Shown here one piece after another: positions 16,448 through 30,094 of a stretch of 64,000 nt of DNA. The stretch covers positions 11,045,342 through 11,109,341 of the forward strand of contig NC_051090.1 of NCBI RefSeq assembly GCF_901709675.1. Reading direction: 5' to 3'. Source of the stretch: Syngnathus acus (Eukaryota > Chordata > Actinopteri > Syngnathiformes > Syngnathidae). The stretch's first letter is position 1, and every line of letters starts with the position of its first letter. A program made the translations under genes and the position numbers. The notes beneath the pieces are model-generated. The model was not told the DNA's origin. It made no database searches and saw only the letters and a list, made by a program, of their open reading frames with translations.

Positions 16448-19400
16448 TTATCTCTTGACAGGCTGGACGTAGGCGGGCTGAAAGCAGGTGAGCTGCAGGC
16501 GCATGCTGCTCTTAAACGTATTCAAGAGTTCTTCCAGCAACCTGGCACAAGACACGCACGCGGTGCATTACAAGTCTGGAAGAACATCTGAGCAGAACGT
16601 GCGCGGCACAGGCACACTCACTTTTTATCTGATGCGCTATATAACGGAGGAAGGGCCTCCAAAGCCATGTGGAAGCTGCCACTGAGAAAAAGAAAGACTC
16701 AAAGTTAGTCACAGCAACAAATAGACACTCTGCGTGTGTGTGCACGCGCGTGTGTGTGTGCGTGTGTACAGCCATAAATAGGCTCGGTTCAAAATTGGAC
16801 TGATCCAGGAAGTTTGACCCAACTTTTTGGATGGTTCCAATTTTTTTCACAAATCTTGAAGCCAGCCTTCTTAAATGTGTACGTTTAGGGCCACTTTCCA
16901 TCCGCATTGTGGAGCTCTGTGTGGTTAAGCTGTCAATTAAAGATGAAAGTTTGATTGGCGCAATCATCTATAAATAGCCTCCAACTGAACTGAATGCCAG
17001 CAAAATGTCATTGACAACACAAGAGAAGCTCGGGCATCAAGAAGGAGCAAAGTCGAGCACGGCTGTTGAGTGATATAGGGTTGCCACAGCAACGAATTAT
17101 TTCAACGATACCAAATGACTTTGCCGAGCACGGTCCCACTTAGACGCGAGCGAGCCAATGCACACAGCAGAAGCAGATTGCTTTCACTTCCTTTCTCTCA
17201 AGCCACCGAGGAACATAAATACGGATTGTAGCGAGCCACACATGACTGTTAAGATGTGTGTGCGTACGAAACACACGCAGTCTCAAGAACCGAGCCAAGT
17301 GAGTTCCTGTCTGTGGCGGCCCACATGCGTGCGTTCATGCATGGGTGCGTGCGCGCGCGTCGCACTTACTTGCTCTCGGCATTCAGGTACGTGGCGACGG
17401 CATCTCTCAGGGCGCAAAGTTCAAGTCGAGCCTAAAAATGGAGGTCCAAGGTGCAAATGTTAGCCAGCGAGCCATCTGACACATTTCGCCGCCGGCAGCA
17501 GTCGGCAGCTTGCGCTTGGAGCAAGTGTGCGATGGCAATACCTGCAGGGCGCCGTTTTTGCTGAAGTTTGACACGCACTGCATAAGGCGACACATCTCGT
17601 CCGCAACCGTTGCAAGGATTTTGGACAAGACACAAGCGACCAAGTCCTTGGAGATGGTAAAGACCTGGCGGACAGATGAAACTATTTGGAAAGGCGTCAG
17701 CAAAAGAAAAAATGCAACTGGGCGTCATACCTCAGCATGAACGGCGATGATGTTGACCAGCGCTTCTTTTAAGTAGCTTCTCACTCCTGAAGAAGAAGGA
17801 CACACTGCATCCTAAATTGTTTTTTTTTCTTAAACGGAGTGTTTTGTCAATTGTCAATCAATGCTCCTTTCTTTTCTGTTTGAAAACATTAACTGCGGTT
17901 TATTGCATTGCACATTTTGGACCGCAGGGTAAGAGAAACTGTTGCTTCCAAATATTGCCAATAGGCAGGGAACTCCATCCATCCATTTTCTGAACCGCTT
18001 AGTCCCCACGGGGGTCGCGGGAGTGCTGGAGCCTATCCCAGCCGTCAACGGGCATTAGGCGGGGGACACCCTGAACCGGTTGCCAGCCGATCGCAGGGCA
18101 CACAGAGACAAACAACCATTTGCACTCGCACTCACACCTAGGGACAATTTGGAGTCTTCAATCGGCCTACCAAGCATGTTTTTGGGATGTGGGAGGAAAC
18201 CGGAGTGCCCGGAGAAAACCCACGCGGGCCCGGGGAGAACATGCAAACTATTTTTCTAAATCCAAACAAATTGTAGGTCCATCCATCCGTTGATTCAGTT
18301 TGGGGTCAGACGATGAGCTGAGCAGACTTTGGGCGGAAGGCAACCGTGCCGATCTTGAGAATTAGCCCGTTTGTTTTTCGACTGGATGGTGCCTATCAAC
18401 TCTCACAACTCTCACATGGGTGTGCAACAAGCGAAAGTAGCATATCCTACAAGTGCGGTCCACTATTCCAAAATGTTCCTCTTTCACATCCAGCCTGCAC
18501 ACACTCGTCAGACCAAAGCAGAACAAGGTTCAACTTCACTTTCATCATCATTTGAAAAGATGTCGTCTCTCTCTCTCACGCACGAAGGCACGCATTTCCG
18601 TGCTAAGGCAAACCACATCTATGCAAACAGGGTTCATCTGTGTTTTCTCAGGCCAAGACCGTGCAGTGTGAGCTCCCGAACAATCTCAGAATAAGGCCTT
18701 CAGGCCGCATGACACGAGCAAGCGCAACGCTCCTCCTACAAGCCCTTTAGTGTACGGGCTTCAAAGTGGGTCGCCAAGCTGGGTTTTGGGGGAATTCCTG
18801 CGCCGTGCGTGACGAGCGCTTCCTTCCCTGGCGGGGGTTGGGTGTCAAAGTACCTGTGGGAGTGGGGCAGTCTCTCCAGTCAAAGTAGCCGGCGTAGATA
18901 CCCGGCTCCAGGGAGCCTGCAATGGGGTCGGCTCTCCTCTCCACGTAAGCCTCAAAGAGTTTTTCGTCCAGTTCCCGAACAGCTGCCACGCTCACCTGGC
19001 GGGCGGACAACAGCAAAAGCGGCACTCAGTCCAAATCCATCCTCTGCTAGCCTCACAAAATGGAAATTGACCTTTCAAAGAAAGAACTTTTACCAAAAAG
19101 TTACACTGAACTTTTGCTTTGTGACTCAAACATGAGTCATCGTGTCTGCGATGGGCTTCTGATGCGGTACAATAAAGCCGAGCGGATCGCATCTCGGCGG
19201 CACTTCACAGAAACATCCCAACGTGCATCTCGAGGACAGTCCGAGCCGCAGCAAAGAGCGGCTGACTCATTGACCGTTCAGATGACAGCAATGTGAGACG
19301 GCGCAACTTTCCACTGACCCGTGTGATCTTGTCCGAGCCCGTCAAGCAGTGCTTGTCAAAGTGATCGGCCAGGTTGAGGAAGGTGTGTCTCTCCAGGTAG

Positions 19401-22400
19401 TGGCAGTTACTGAGGATGATCAGCAAGCGTTGTTCCTGCAAAGACAGCAGCAGCACACGCATCAACCATTATGGAATGGAAGAGACACTCTGTTGCATTC
19501 GCATTTTCTGCTCTAAAGCAACAGGTCAAAGAGCAATTACGAATGTTTGTTTTTTTAATCTTAATGTATTTAATTTTAATCTTCTTCAATGCAAAATCTT
19601 GTTGGGGAGGAGACGCCTACACATGATGCAAATGTGTAACTTAGGTGAGTGGAGTGGAGTCATATTTGGGCAAGGGAAAACCCCCATCTGCACCTTTACC
19701 AGAAGTACTGTATGCAGCAAATGCCCCACCTCCCCCGATGAACATATTTGACGGCTTACAGGAAAGGAGGATGTATTTGCTTCTCGTCCACATAAGTTGA
19801 TAACATTTTGCGGTTGCAATGATTCGGGTCGACTGTTGCCGTCAGTCACATGACATGTCGAGTTTCAAAGAAAACATGATGGAAAAGAGGATGCTTACAG
19901 ATGTTGGACTGGGGCACTCCTGCGTGTTGTGAAAGCGATCTGGAGAGGACAGATCCATGGCAACGCTACAACACAGAGAGAGAGAGAGAATCTTAACACG
20001 TCACTTCACTGGTTCTTTTATCTCAAACAAAATATTTTAGGTTGCAGTACCTGACATGTTTCGGCTTGCGGAAGTACAAGCCGAAACATGTCAGGTAATG
20101 CAACCTAAAATATTTTGTTTGAGATAAAAGAACCAGTGAAGTGATTAACAAGTAAAAACAAAATGAACTTAGTACAACAATCTTAACACGTGTTCACGGA
20201 GGCCCACCACAATGTGGCAGCACTTACTGAGATGTTGGCACTTCTCCATCTGTGTTTTTGCTGAGCTGTTCCAGGCAGCTGATGAAAACCTAACACGGGC
20301 ATTCTGGTCAGGCATGTTGGGAGAAACACACAACTGGGCTGCTACACACATAAGCGGGCTGACAGATAACCATCACAAGCTATCACGCGCACCTCAACAC
20401 AAAACACGGCAGCTCCAGTATACACGCATCCCATTGAGTGTTTTGAGACAAAAACAAACTCACCTTCATGATGCTCACGCAGAGTTCTGTGGCTTGGTCT
20501 TGAACTTGGTCCAGCTGGAGTATCTGCGGAAATACGGCGCATAAAGAAAAGATCATTTGCGCATATTTGCTACTTGATTGGCGTCTGTATGAGATTTGTT
20601 TGCGTTGAATATGTGTAACTGGGTTGACCAATCAAACGATGAAGGCATAGTTGTGATTGTAGCCTTGCCGCTTTGGGCTAAATTGTTTGATGTATCGTAA
20701 CTCCGAAAAACCTATAATGAGTAGCCTTTGGTATTGTCTAAAAGCGTGTGCAGCCACCCTGCAGATGTAGATTGACAGTAATGTTTTGCAAAGGAAAGGT
20801 TGAAAAGAGCAAAATTCTGAAAAGGAGGTCAGTCGCTGCGCTTTGAAAACACACGAACCAAAAACAAAAAGTCAGTCAGTCCGTCCGTGGCCGAGTCAGT
20901 GGATGCAAAAGTATATTTCATATTTCTTACGTTGATCTCTCCTGGCTTGATCTCCAGAGGCTCTTTGAGTGACTGCAGCATGTGGACCACACACTGCTCA
21001 AACTGAGAAGGCTGGCCAGACAGTCGATGAAAGACACGGAAATGGATGAAGACAAAAAAAGAGAAATGTCTGCAAACAGCTTCAGGAATGAAATAGGCCA
21101 CGTGTGTCCTCACCAGCTTAGTCAGGCCTTCGTTATCTACCAGCCAGTCTTCCTTCTCGGCGAGGTTCCTGACATCTGAAAAGCACGCAAGCAGATTCCA
21201 ATTAGAGATTGCTCGAGGACAATACGGAGAATCTGACAACACGCTCATTCTTTGAGCCGTCTTGAAACGTTGTCGAGGCTTCATTTGTTTGTTTGTGGAC
21301 GTGGCTGTTAAGAGCAAAGCCCTGTCTGAAAGCTGAACGGTTCACACAAAAAATGTAAAAAGGTGCATTGTCAAAATGCCGTGCGCCTCTATTTTGTAGA
21401 CGGCTCGCTGGAGCCAATCCCAGCAGATCTCAGCTGATTCTGGCTGAGGCCAACTACAGGGCATTTCTCGCACGTAGAAGGCCTTCGCAACAGAATTGGC
21501 GTGGCTTAAATAAAACCACAATGTGATAACAGAAAAAAAACTCTCAAGCAAGTTGACTCAAGACAAACGGCAGTCAAGTGAAAGCAAGTAACTCTTATCA
21601 AATTAACCAGACTCCACCACAAGTGAAACTGAGCTTTAGTCCCATAAAACTTCCGCTATTATTATTCTTTTTACAGTTGTATGTGAAGGTTATGTGTTAG
21701 CACTAGATTGTTGATGTTTAGCTTGCGTTTTAAATCGAGGAAGTGGAGTGCTTTCACAGCCATCATCCAAAAGCATCCAACCAAAATCCTGTTCAGAGGA
21801 AAGGCAGGCAGAAAAATGTGGGCAAAAGAAAATCTGTGAGGGATTCCTCCCTCACCATCTGCGGTGTGCAGCAGTGTCACCATGAGGCAGTGAACGCGCA
21901 AGTCCAGCAGCAGATCCTGGATCACCTGGAGCAGGTCATTTGGGATCTCCAGAGCGGACAAAGCTTCGTAACAACCCCTGCAAGAGAAGCAGCCATCAAA
22001 TTATGGAGCAGAGCTGACTTGAAGAAAGTGAATTCCAATTCGTCTTTTGACCTGACAGTGTGAATGATTTGCGTGAGCCAGATCCCGGGAAGTTCTGTCT
22101 TGTTCTCCCAACCTCCATAAAGACTCTGCTCCGCTGGCGGCAGTGTCGTGGGAAGGAGGGCCCCGCGGACGAGCTTCACCAAGCGATTGGTCACCTCCTC
22201 AATCATTTTCTGCACGCACACGCACACACACACACACACACACAACACACACAACAGTCAAGAGAACTTGGATTCCAAAGTCACTTGAATGCCACTTCAG
22301 AAGACATGGCGTACTTTAAAGTCATTCTGCCTCTGTCGCGCATTCTTCTTGGATTTTTCCACTTGTCCGGATTTCTCTCCAGTCTGCAGAAGCGATGGGG

Positions 22401-25400
22401 GAGACAAAAAAGGAAGCTCTGCTATCTGGAGACGGAACGTCTCACCGTGATGCCGTTCTTACCTCACTAAAAAGACTGCCATTGACGTAAGAGATCCAAA
22501 GCTTCCAGAAGTTGGGCAGCTGGCCGATCATCGCATCCGAAAGCTTTTCCACAAACTGCACCTGCTGAGGGCTTTCAAAGCGCCAATCTGAAAAGGGTGG
22601 ATACGCGAGTCGTTTGTGAATCAACCCGTTCAGAACTTTGAAGAGTTGCGGCAACCCAAGTGAAGCTGCAAAGCTTTCCCGAATATTCACAGGATTATCA
22701 TGGGCCCAAATCTAGCCCCTGCTGCAACCAAAACATGCATATGCACACAAAGAAGTGCTTGCGCCGAACGTGTCAGGTGCGCGCTACTTACTGCTCGGTC
22801 GTGTCATCTGCAGGCTAGCGCCTCTCTTCAATGACGATGCGTGGCCCAGCCTGCCGAGAGCCGACGGACGACTATCCCCATTCAGATCCAGAACTCCGGC
22901 ACAGACTGAAATGTACAGGAAAATGAGGAGCGGGGGCGGTAGCAGAATTGTGAACTCAAAGGAACACATACCAATATCAAACACTCATTTTCATATTTGC
23001 ACATTCCTCCATAATCTCAGAGGGCTTTCACACTAAACGGTCCCGCCTCAGTGGTTGTACCTATCTTTATTTTTGTTCCGAGCCAGCCCTTGCCCGGCCC
23101 GCAGTTAACAAGACGACCTGTTGTTTCGGAAACAGGGCGGGAAGCTCGGTGTGAGCCGGGCTGGGGTACGGCGGGTTGACACACACGGCGCAGCGGCTCT
23201 TTTTCAGCTCATCTGAGAGCAGAAATCCAGCAGATGGCAACATGGAGCTGCGTTTTCACCACATCATGTGGACCTCAGCAAGTGCCGCAGCTGGCTTGCA
23301 GTGCTAACTTCCAAATAGACACTGAATCAACAACTAGAAAAGATTCACTGGCAATAAGATGGACGAAAAAAGATGCCCAACGAGCAGGGTTGTGTTTGTT
23401 CATTTTGTATTCCTAAAATGACAACTAGGATTGAGGCCGTTTGTGTTTCTCAGACAAGGCGACGCACAGTGCTTCACATAAACAAAGTCTCGCTGTATCG
23501 CTCATATTTCAGACATCACAAGATATGTAAAATGTTGTTTTGACTCCAATGTTTTCTCTCATTAGAGGAATGAGAGCTGCTGTTGATCCAGCTGTTGGCG
23601 GAGAGGCGTCGACAAGACAGACAAAGAGGGACAGTGAAGGGACCAAAAAAAATAAAAATACAAGCGACTCTTAACCTTCCTCTGAGTCTTATTATGCTTC
23701 GGGAGGTACATTCTTCTTTTTTTTGTGAGCCAGCGCTGCATTTGAAGCGTAGTTTGTTACACGGTCGAGTTCCAATGGAGCCGTTGGAGGCAGCAATCAA
23801 AGAGGTGTTAATCGGCACCCTTGTAAAGTCGCGCACTGATTGAGCCTAATCGCAACCTCATGTCTCCTTGTCAAATTGGGAACACCGCAGTCCCTCCAAT
23901 TATTCGCTGACAAACCTATTTTCCTATGAACTAATTTCCCTGCAAATTGTATTGACGTTGGCAGAAGAAGCGCCGTTGAGGAAATCGGAGAACTGGAATT
24001 GAATCAGCCGCAGTCAGATCGGGGGCGTTGAGATTCCCACATACGGAAGCAACTTCAACGGCTATCTCGCCCCGACTTAAAACAGTTATCAGAACATTGA
24101 TGCCTGCATGTGAACAAAACCAGAATGTTTGATTGCACGCTGGAACACGTGATGAGCAGAAAGGAGGAAGGAGAAGCCAAAGTCAAGGCGATTTGCTTTT
24201 GCCAGATAATGGTGAGTTCGGGGAAGTGGGAGGCGGAGGCATGCAGTGGATGCGGTTTCCCCAATGGTAACTGCTTGAAGGTTGCCTGGCCGAAGGGATT
24301 TGCCAAGATTTCAAGAGGCGTGGCTTTGGACCAAGAGGTGAGCAGGAAAGACCACGTGGGGGGGGTGTATAGTTGTGTTTATATTGCAACTAGCCTGAGT
24401 GGCACAGCCACCCACTTGTAATTTTGCCTTCAATGCCTGATGTGGAGTGGAAGTGTATACACGTGTGTGCTTGGTGAATCACGATTCATGCTGGACATTT
24501 TTGTGCTGCCTGTTTTAGTTGCCGCTAATTGTTTCAATCCATCTCCTGTACGATGCTGTACGAGAAATTGCACTAGATAGGCCAAGCCCTGAAACCCAAA
24601 TCCGCTCGCTTTATCTAATTCAGACATTCAAGCAAAAATAAATATGCGGGCCTCGAGTCGCAGGGACGGACGGGTAGAGGAGGGTGACGACGGAGTAGGG
24701 AATGCGCACCGAGGACGCCACGTCACAGGCAGCTGGCTTCCTCTAACCTCCGACTCTCTGGATATTTCACAGGAAATGCTCAAATGTTTGTTTTGTTTTG
24801 AATGTGCGTTGCTTACCTCGCTGACCTCCGATAAACTCGTCCCTGCAGTCTTGCATGAGCTGCAGGATCCATTTGTGCTGAGCGTAGATGCACTGCCACG
24901 CTGGGTCACCTGGAGCGTGCAGGTCAGATAGGTACCTTCACAAGGAGACAAAACAGGCACATTAATTCATCTTGCGCTCTGTGGCATTCGCTTCACTCCC
25001 TTTGAGGTTTTTGCATACGTTTGTTATCTTTGGAAAACCTACTGGTTTCTGACCAACAACACAGTGGACCCCGCTCTTTATGGGGACAGAGACCGGGCAG
25101 CCCATGCAAAGCAAAAATCCACCCAATCCCATCCCTCCATCCATCCCCAGCAGTCTTTGCTGGACCTTCTGTCAGCAATTAATTTCCCTCGGCAACCTGC
25201 GGTTCCCGACATGATTCATCCTCTGGTCTGCGGCCCGGCTCCTCCTGCTGTCGTCATATAACGAAGCCGCACACTTGTTTCTCATTAGCTAGCATCAACA
25301 CACGCATCTCCGGCTCGCCACACGAAGGGGACTTGAGCAAAATGGCAAAATGCCGCTGCACTGTTCTGCGGTTTCGCGTTGGAAAACATCCAACGAGGAG

Positions 25401-28400
25401 GAAAAGCATCATTTGAGGACCTACCCGGATAGATTTGATATTACCATGATGGAAATACATTCAAAAGCGCAAGACCTGATGTATCTCTTCTGATCATGTA
25501 GCGTTGAGGGAGTCTGAAGCAGTTTTTCCAGAAGCAGGCTCCTGAGAGCCCTGATCCTCGTCTCGACCTCCGCATACACTTTCGAGCAGAAGGAGAAAGA
25601 TCATTATGCACTGCTGCTTATCCAGAAGCATACAAACGAGGGGGATTGCCATTTACCCTTTTTAAAAACAGCGACTTCTGTATTGCCAAAGAGAGATTTG
25701 GCCTTCTCGTAGTCATTTATTACCACGTCGTAGTCTCCCTGTAACAAAACGTTAGGAGTGAACTCAGCTGAACCCAACATTGGAGCCAGCCGCATCAATT
25801 ACAGAGACGTTTATGTCCTCCACTCGTCAAAGAAATCAAAGTCATACCTTTTGGATGTTGCGCTCGATATTAAGCGGCAGGTTAAAAAGAAACTTGAAAC
25901 GCTGCAGGACGTTGAGTGCATTGCGCGTGGAGTCCGCTTTGTCTTTCCGCCCCAAAACCTCCTGGAAAAGCGTGTCCGCCGTTTCACTTGCACCTGTGAA
26001 CGAGAGAGACAGCAAGAAAGAAAAGACTTTGCATGTAAAGTACAACACAACATGTGAAAAAAATGAAAGGCTGAGACAAAAAAAAAAGGTCTACTGTTGA
26101 GGATGACTTCCAGCCGGTGGGTCATTGATCCCTCCACTCGTTCAGTACCATCAGAATCCTGCCTCTGGTGGATAGCTGGAACACAAAAAAAAGAAAAATT
26201 AGGAGATTTTAAAGCACAAAGATAATGAATAAAAAACTTTTGAAAGGGGAAGGAAATCACAGTCACAAATATATGAAAACAAAAATCAATTTCAGGAAGA
26301 TTAAACTCGATTTATGGACTTGACTTTGTTACAAGTGTTGCATGGGAGAGATAGCATTTGGAGAAACACAATTGGAAGCAAAGAAGAAGACAAAAATCAA
26401 AATTCCCTGACGGTTTAAATGATTTAGAGAGAGCGACGTCTTTTCATGAATTTGAAAAGGAGTGAGTAGGGGATCAAACAGCGAAAGCGAGAGAGCGAGC
26501 AAGCGGTGCGGCTAACCCGGTGAATAAATAAATGGTGTGCAGTCGTGGGCCGCCGGGCGCTGAGAGCCGCACGGCCGGTTTATTGACAAAGGGGAGGTGA
26601 GTCGGGGAAGCGGACCTTCCACATACTTGTCGAGCCATTCAAATATGCAACAAGGAGACTTTTCCAAAATGAGGATGAAAGACACAAAGATGGGGGGGAA
26701 CGGTCCAATCATTCCCTCTCGTGCTTCCCTACAACCGTTAGCAAAGCTTGGAGGCAGCAGAGCGAGGGGGGAGCAAAAAGACGGATGGACGAACAGACGG
26801 ACGGGGCAGAGCTTTCCAAATATAAATATAAGGGCTCATTTGGACGCACAGAAGCTGCAGACACTCGAGTATTTCACAAAAAGACTTTTTTTTTTTTTTT
26901 TTTTTAATCTAATCAGCATGGAGGTTTCTGTCTTTCTTGCACCTCTCGCGTGGCTGTTTTAAGCAAGACTTTGGGACGCACAAGAAGACAAAGCGAGCGT
27001 GTGCGCCGCTTGACATCTTGGCTGTCCCCTTTTGCCCTGTTGCCAGCTGCGTGTCACACGCATGCGTGTGAGACACTGAAGGGCCGATGACGTTCCATCC
27101 AAGCTAAACATCGGGTCAAGCTCCGGATAACTCGCTCCGCCACGACTTGAGGAAGAGCCGCAGCTTCCCTTCCTGCAACTATTGAAGGACAAAAATGAAT
27201 CGGAATAAAAATACAGCGTGGCCCGGCCGCTTTCTAAAGCTGGAGATGTTTTGACTCCTGTCGGGGCCGGGGGCTCGGGGGAACCGGCCCTGGGAATGGG
27301 CTTTTTTGGAACACACGAGCGGTTCTGTTTCCTGCATCGCTCGAACACTTCCTTTTGACACAACAATGCAAAACCTCCAATTTCAACATTTCACTCACAA
27401 CAAAGCTAGGCAGACTCTCAGCCAGAGTAGCTCTGTCTCAGAGGTGTGGCCTCCGGGCGAAATCGAGTCCAAAACCTTCCACTCGACATTTCAGAATACG
27501 TCCTACTGGCACCAACCAAAACATTTAGCCAGGACCAAACAATGATCATAATAATCATGAAAAAAAAAATTTTGATTCATCTCTGCACTAAATTTAAATG
27601 GAGCCACTTTGATTGAAGTCAGCTGCTGAGTTGAAAGCATCATAGCAGAACGTAAAATGTGTTCAGCCAATACAAAATTGAATACGTAAGTTCTCGAGGG
27701 TGGCTTTGCATCAGGTGGGACTGTGACGTGTTGACACTCCCCCCACAAGCCGCGCCAACTGTACGTTTCCCTTCTAGGCAGCGGGCACAAAGTTGGCACG
27801 CTCAGCACATTGTTCCAATTGCTCATATTGGCTCCGTTATCATCTTGAGCAATCCTAATATTCTCTCTCACATTGTGCTGTGCCCCTCTGTTTATTTGGA
27901 CACTATGAAAACATTGCCGTTCTCCCAAATGGGCCACAAATATACGGAAAGCAATAATAATAATGACAAAGGTAGAAAGTGTGCTTATAAATAGCCCCAG
28001 GAAGTAACAGAGTGGCTCGAGTGGAATAAAAGAGTAAACAATCAAAATGCACAAATGACAAGCCGAAGCTCCGTTTACACCATTTGTACAGGGCGGCCAT
28101 GGCTGCCCGGTTACTGGCCACGTAAAAACTAAAAAGACCCACAAAAGTTGACACTCGGGTCAGAAGAGGAAAAAATCTACGAGAAGGATAAGCAGCCTCT
28201 GCGTGTCTATTGAAGGTCGCTGTGGCATAAACACAAGAAGTCTTTGAGAGCAGTGAAGGAAAAGTTCACGCTTTGAAAGTATGCAGGGTCTAAATGGCGA
28301 GCCACTGAGCGCCATCCAACTTTACATCAAGACGTCTTCACGGTTCTCACCTGCCAGTGCGTCCTGAGCCTCAAAGAAGGTACTGAGTCCTCCTTTAACG

Positions 28401-30094
28401 TAGGCCAGACTCCCCTCGTTCTTCTTGTTGGCTTGCTTCTTCAGATTGCTGGCGGCCATCTTCAAGTGCTCAAAACTAAGAAACAAAAGCATGGCTTTCA
28501 TTAACCAGCAAAAATAAAAATTCAGGTTTTAACGTTTGAATCATTTCAAACATAGACTCATACCTCGAGCCTGCGTGGTTTTCGATGAGATACCAGGTCG
28601 CAGAGAAGTTCTCACTGGTGAAGTCACCACTCATCCCAGGAAATGTCATCTCAAGGTCTTTCAGGGGGAACTTTCCTCTATGGCAAAAAACAAAACAAAA
28701 AATTAAATCAGGGAAACATTTCAACATTTTGGAGTCACGGGTGTTATAGGAATGAAACCCTTTCGCAGATGCCTCCTATGCATGTTGCATTGATGCTGAA
28801 TGCAGTTCATTTTATTAAGTACCCGTGGCGCTGTTCTACTGTCAGAATTTGTGTTATTGTAAGCAGGGGTCAGTGCGTCGCCAACACAAAAAAAAAAGTC
28901 CTCCAGTTTGGCGTGGGAAACCAAATGTGAGCTGCTTGAGAGGAACCCGAGAGGAACCCGTGCTTCATTAGGCAAGCTTGATCTCAACTAATGAGCCAAA
29001 TCCTATCCAAACTCGATAGGCAGCACGGACAAGCACAAGCATGCTTGCACACTAAACACAAGTCAGCTCAGAAAAATAAGTCCAAATGACAACAACTATT
29101 TCATCAACCAATGATTTGTATCTCAAACTTGCCTTCTACCTGCGTGACGACCAGAAAGCAGCACAAGTCCTGAAGCTTTGATTGAAACCGATTTACACTG
29201 AACAATTATATTTTCGTGGTCAGTGGCCACCGTCTTTCCAAAGCTGCATATGGAGAGAGCTTATTTGTCTCATGATGTAAACAAGGCCAGATGTACAGAA
29301 CTTGACGCGTTCACGGCAATGGAATTCTGTTATGTGTTCCGTACTTGTCGATGTCGATGCCCAGTGGATTGTTGGGTCGGAGGGATAGAGGGGAGATGCC
29401 TTTGTTGCGGTCCGTCCTCATGTCGTAGTAGTTGAGTTCATCCACCCACACGGCCGACTGGTCCAGAATACCTGCCGGTGCGACAAGACATCTTAACAGA
29501 ACCACCAAAATTGGACAGTGAGGCGCCAGGGTTACTCGGGATTTTTCTTGCAATAAACAAACCTGTGGTACAACTGATACATCCACTATTCATATTTTGC
29601 TTATTTCTGACCAAATTGGAAGTGAGCAGGCTTTCTTAAAATATGTCATTTATCTCCACAGTGGAGGGTGAAACAATGACTGAGCAAAATTCAGGATGGC
29701 GATGGCTGCCATCTTGCGAGTGATTGTCTTACCGATCCTCTCCGGCTTGAGCAGTTTGAACGACACGGTGGACGTCCCGAGGCCTCCAGACTTGGTGGTG
29801 ACGATGATTTCGCCCTTGTCATCTTTTGCCGGGCCCACGCGGCACACTATCTTGCTGGCTGACATCCACTCCGCCGTCAGCAGGCAGTTATGTCCACATA
29901 TGGACAGACCTGAATTGAAGCAGGAGAAAGCAAAGGTCAAATGCGAGGCTGCCATCATGTGGGCTGAGGACATTACCGATGAGATCAGCTGAGCCCGTGC
30001 CCAGGTTTTCTCCACGGATGGTAACTTTGGTCCAGGCCGGACCCTCCTTGGGCGAGATGCCCGTGACGAGCGGGGGCGGACGGGCACGGGACAT
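16448..30094 (-). CDS. exoc2: Exocyst complex component 2 (Sec5)
   Basis: Exoc2 is the Ral-binding exocyst subunit that tethers secretory vesicles to the plasma membrane. Coding exons (low-high, N- to C-terminus): 29977-30094, 29733-29909, 29345-29471, 28564-28677, 28351-28475, 26095-26175, 25848-25993, 25657-25738, 25476-25578, 24817-24935, 22792-22905, 22463-22587, 22315-22383, 22052-22209, 21856-21977, 21114-21175, 20931-21011, 20464-20523, 20228-20289, 19899-19965, 19319-19435, 18854-18995, 17731-17786, 17542-17664, 17370-17431, 16622-16681 and 16448-16541. The sum is 2766 nt, or 921 residues plus stop; human has 924. Residues about 8-93 are the TIG/IPT domain ([20 protein letters not shown]), with Thr11 and Arg27, the known RalA-contact positions, present. 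Other blocks include [51 protein letters not shown] and [15 protein letters not shown]. The C-terminus ends PAYVQPVKR. All junction phases agree. Confidence 0.97.
17974..18248 (+). repeat. Interspersed repeat of the TCCATCC…CCGCTTAGTCCCC family, copy 1
   Basis: Nearly identical to 44022-44345 over its length: TTTCTGAACCGCTTAG, then CACGGGGGTCGCGGG, GGAGCCTATCCCAGCC, CACTCACACCTAGGGAC, and a GTGGGAGGAAACCGGAG section. It is truncated at GAACATGCAAAC. It lies in an exoc2 intron, on the opposite strand to the gene. Confidence 0.85.
20002..20178. mobile_element. Fold-back insertion: 67-bp inverted repeats with 8-nt loop, 13-bp target duplication
   Basis: Arms 20002-20068 and 20077-20143 are reverse complements at 66 of 67 positions and are separated by CGGAAGTA. 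About 35 bp of AT-rich sequence follows the right arm. The whole insert is bracketed by AATCTTAACACGT at 19989-20001 and 20179-20191. It lies in the exoc2 intron between the exons at 19965 and 20228. The CCGAAACATGTCAGGT motif near the loop resembles pLTR sequence of Penelope-like elements, where it is part of a hammerhead ribozyme. The other half of that ribozyme (CTGATGA) was not seen, so this assignment is tentative. Confidence 0.8.
22214..22252. repeat. CA microsatellite next to an exoc2 splice acceptor
   Basis: A run of CA dinucleotides on the plus strand. On the minus (gene) strand it reads as TG repeats directly before the acceptor of the exon 22052-22209. Confidence 0.85.
23227..23240 (+). 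promoter_or_regulatory. CTCF-like motif in an exoc2 intron
   Basis: CCAGCAGATGGCAA matches the core consensus CCASYAGRKGGCRS at 13 of 14 positions (last base differs). Binding is not shown by sequence alone. Confidence 0.35.

Noticed and set aside
27503-28144. 213-codon minus-strand ORF in an exoc2 intron
   Set aside because: No recognisable motif or splice context; the conserved exoc2 exons flank it and join in frame without it.
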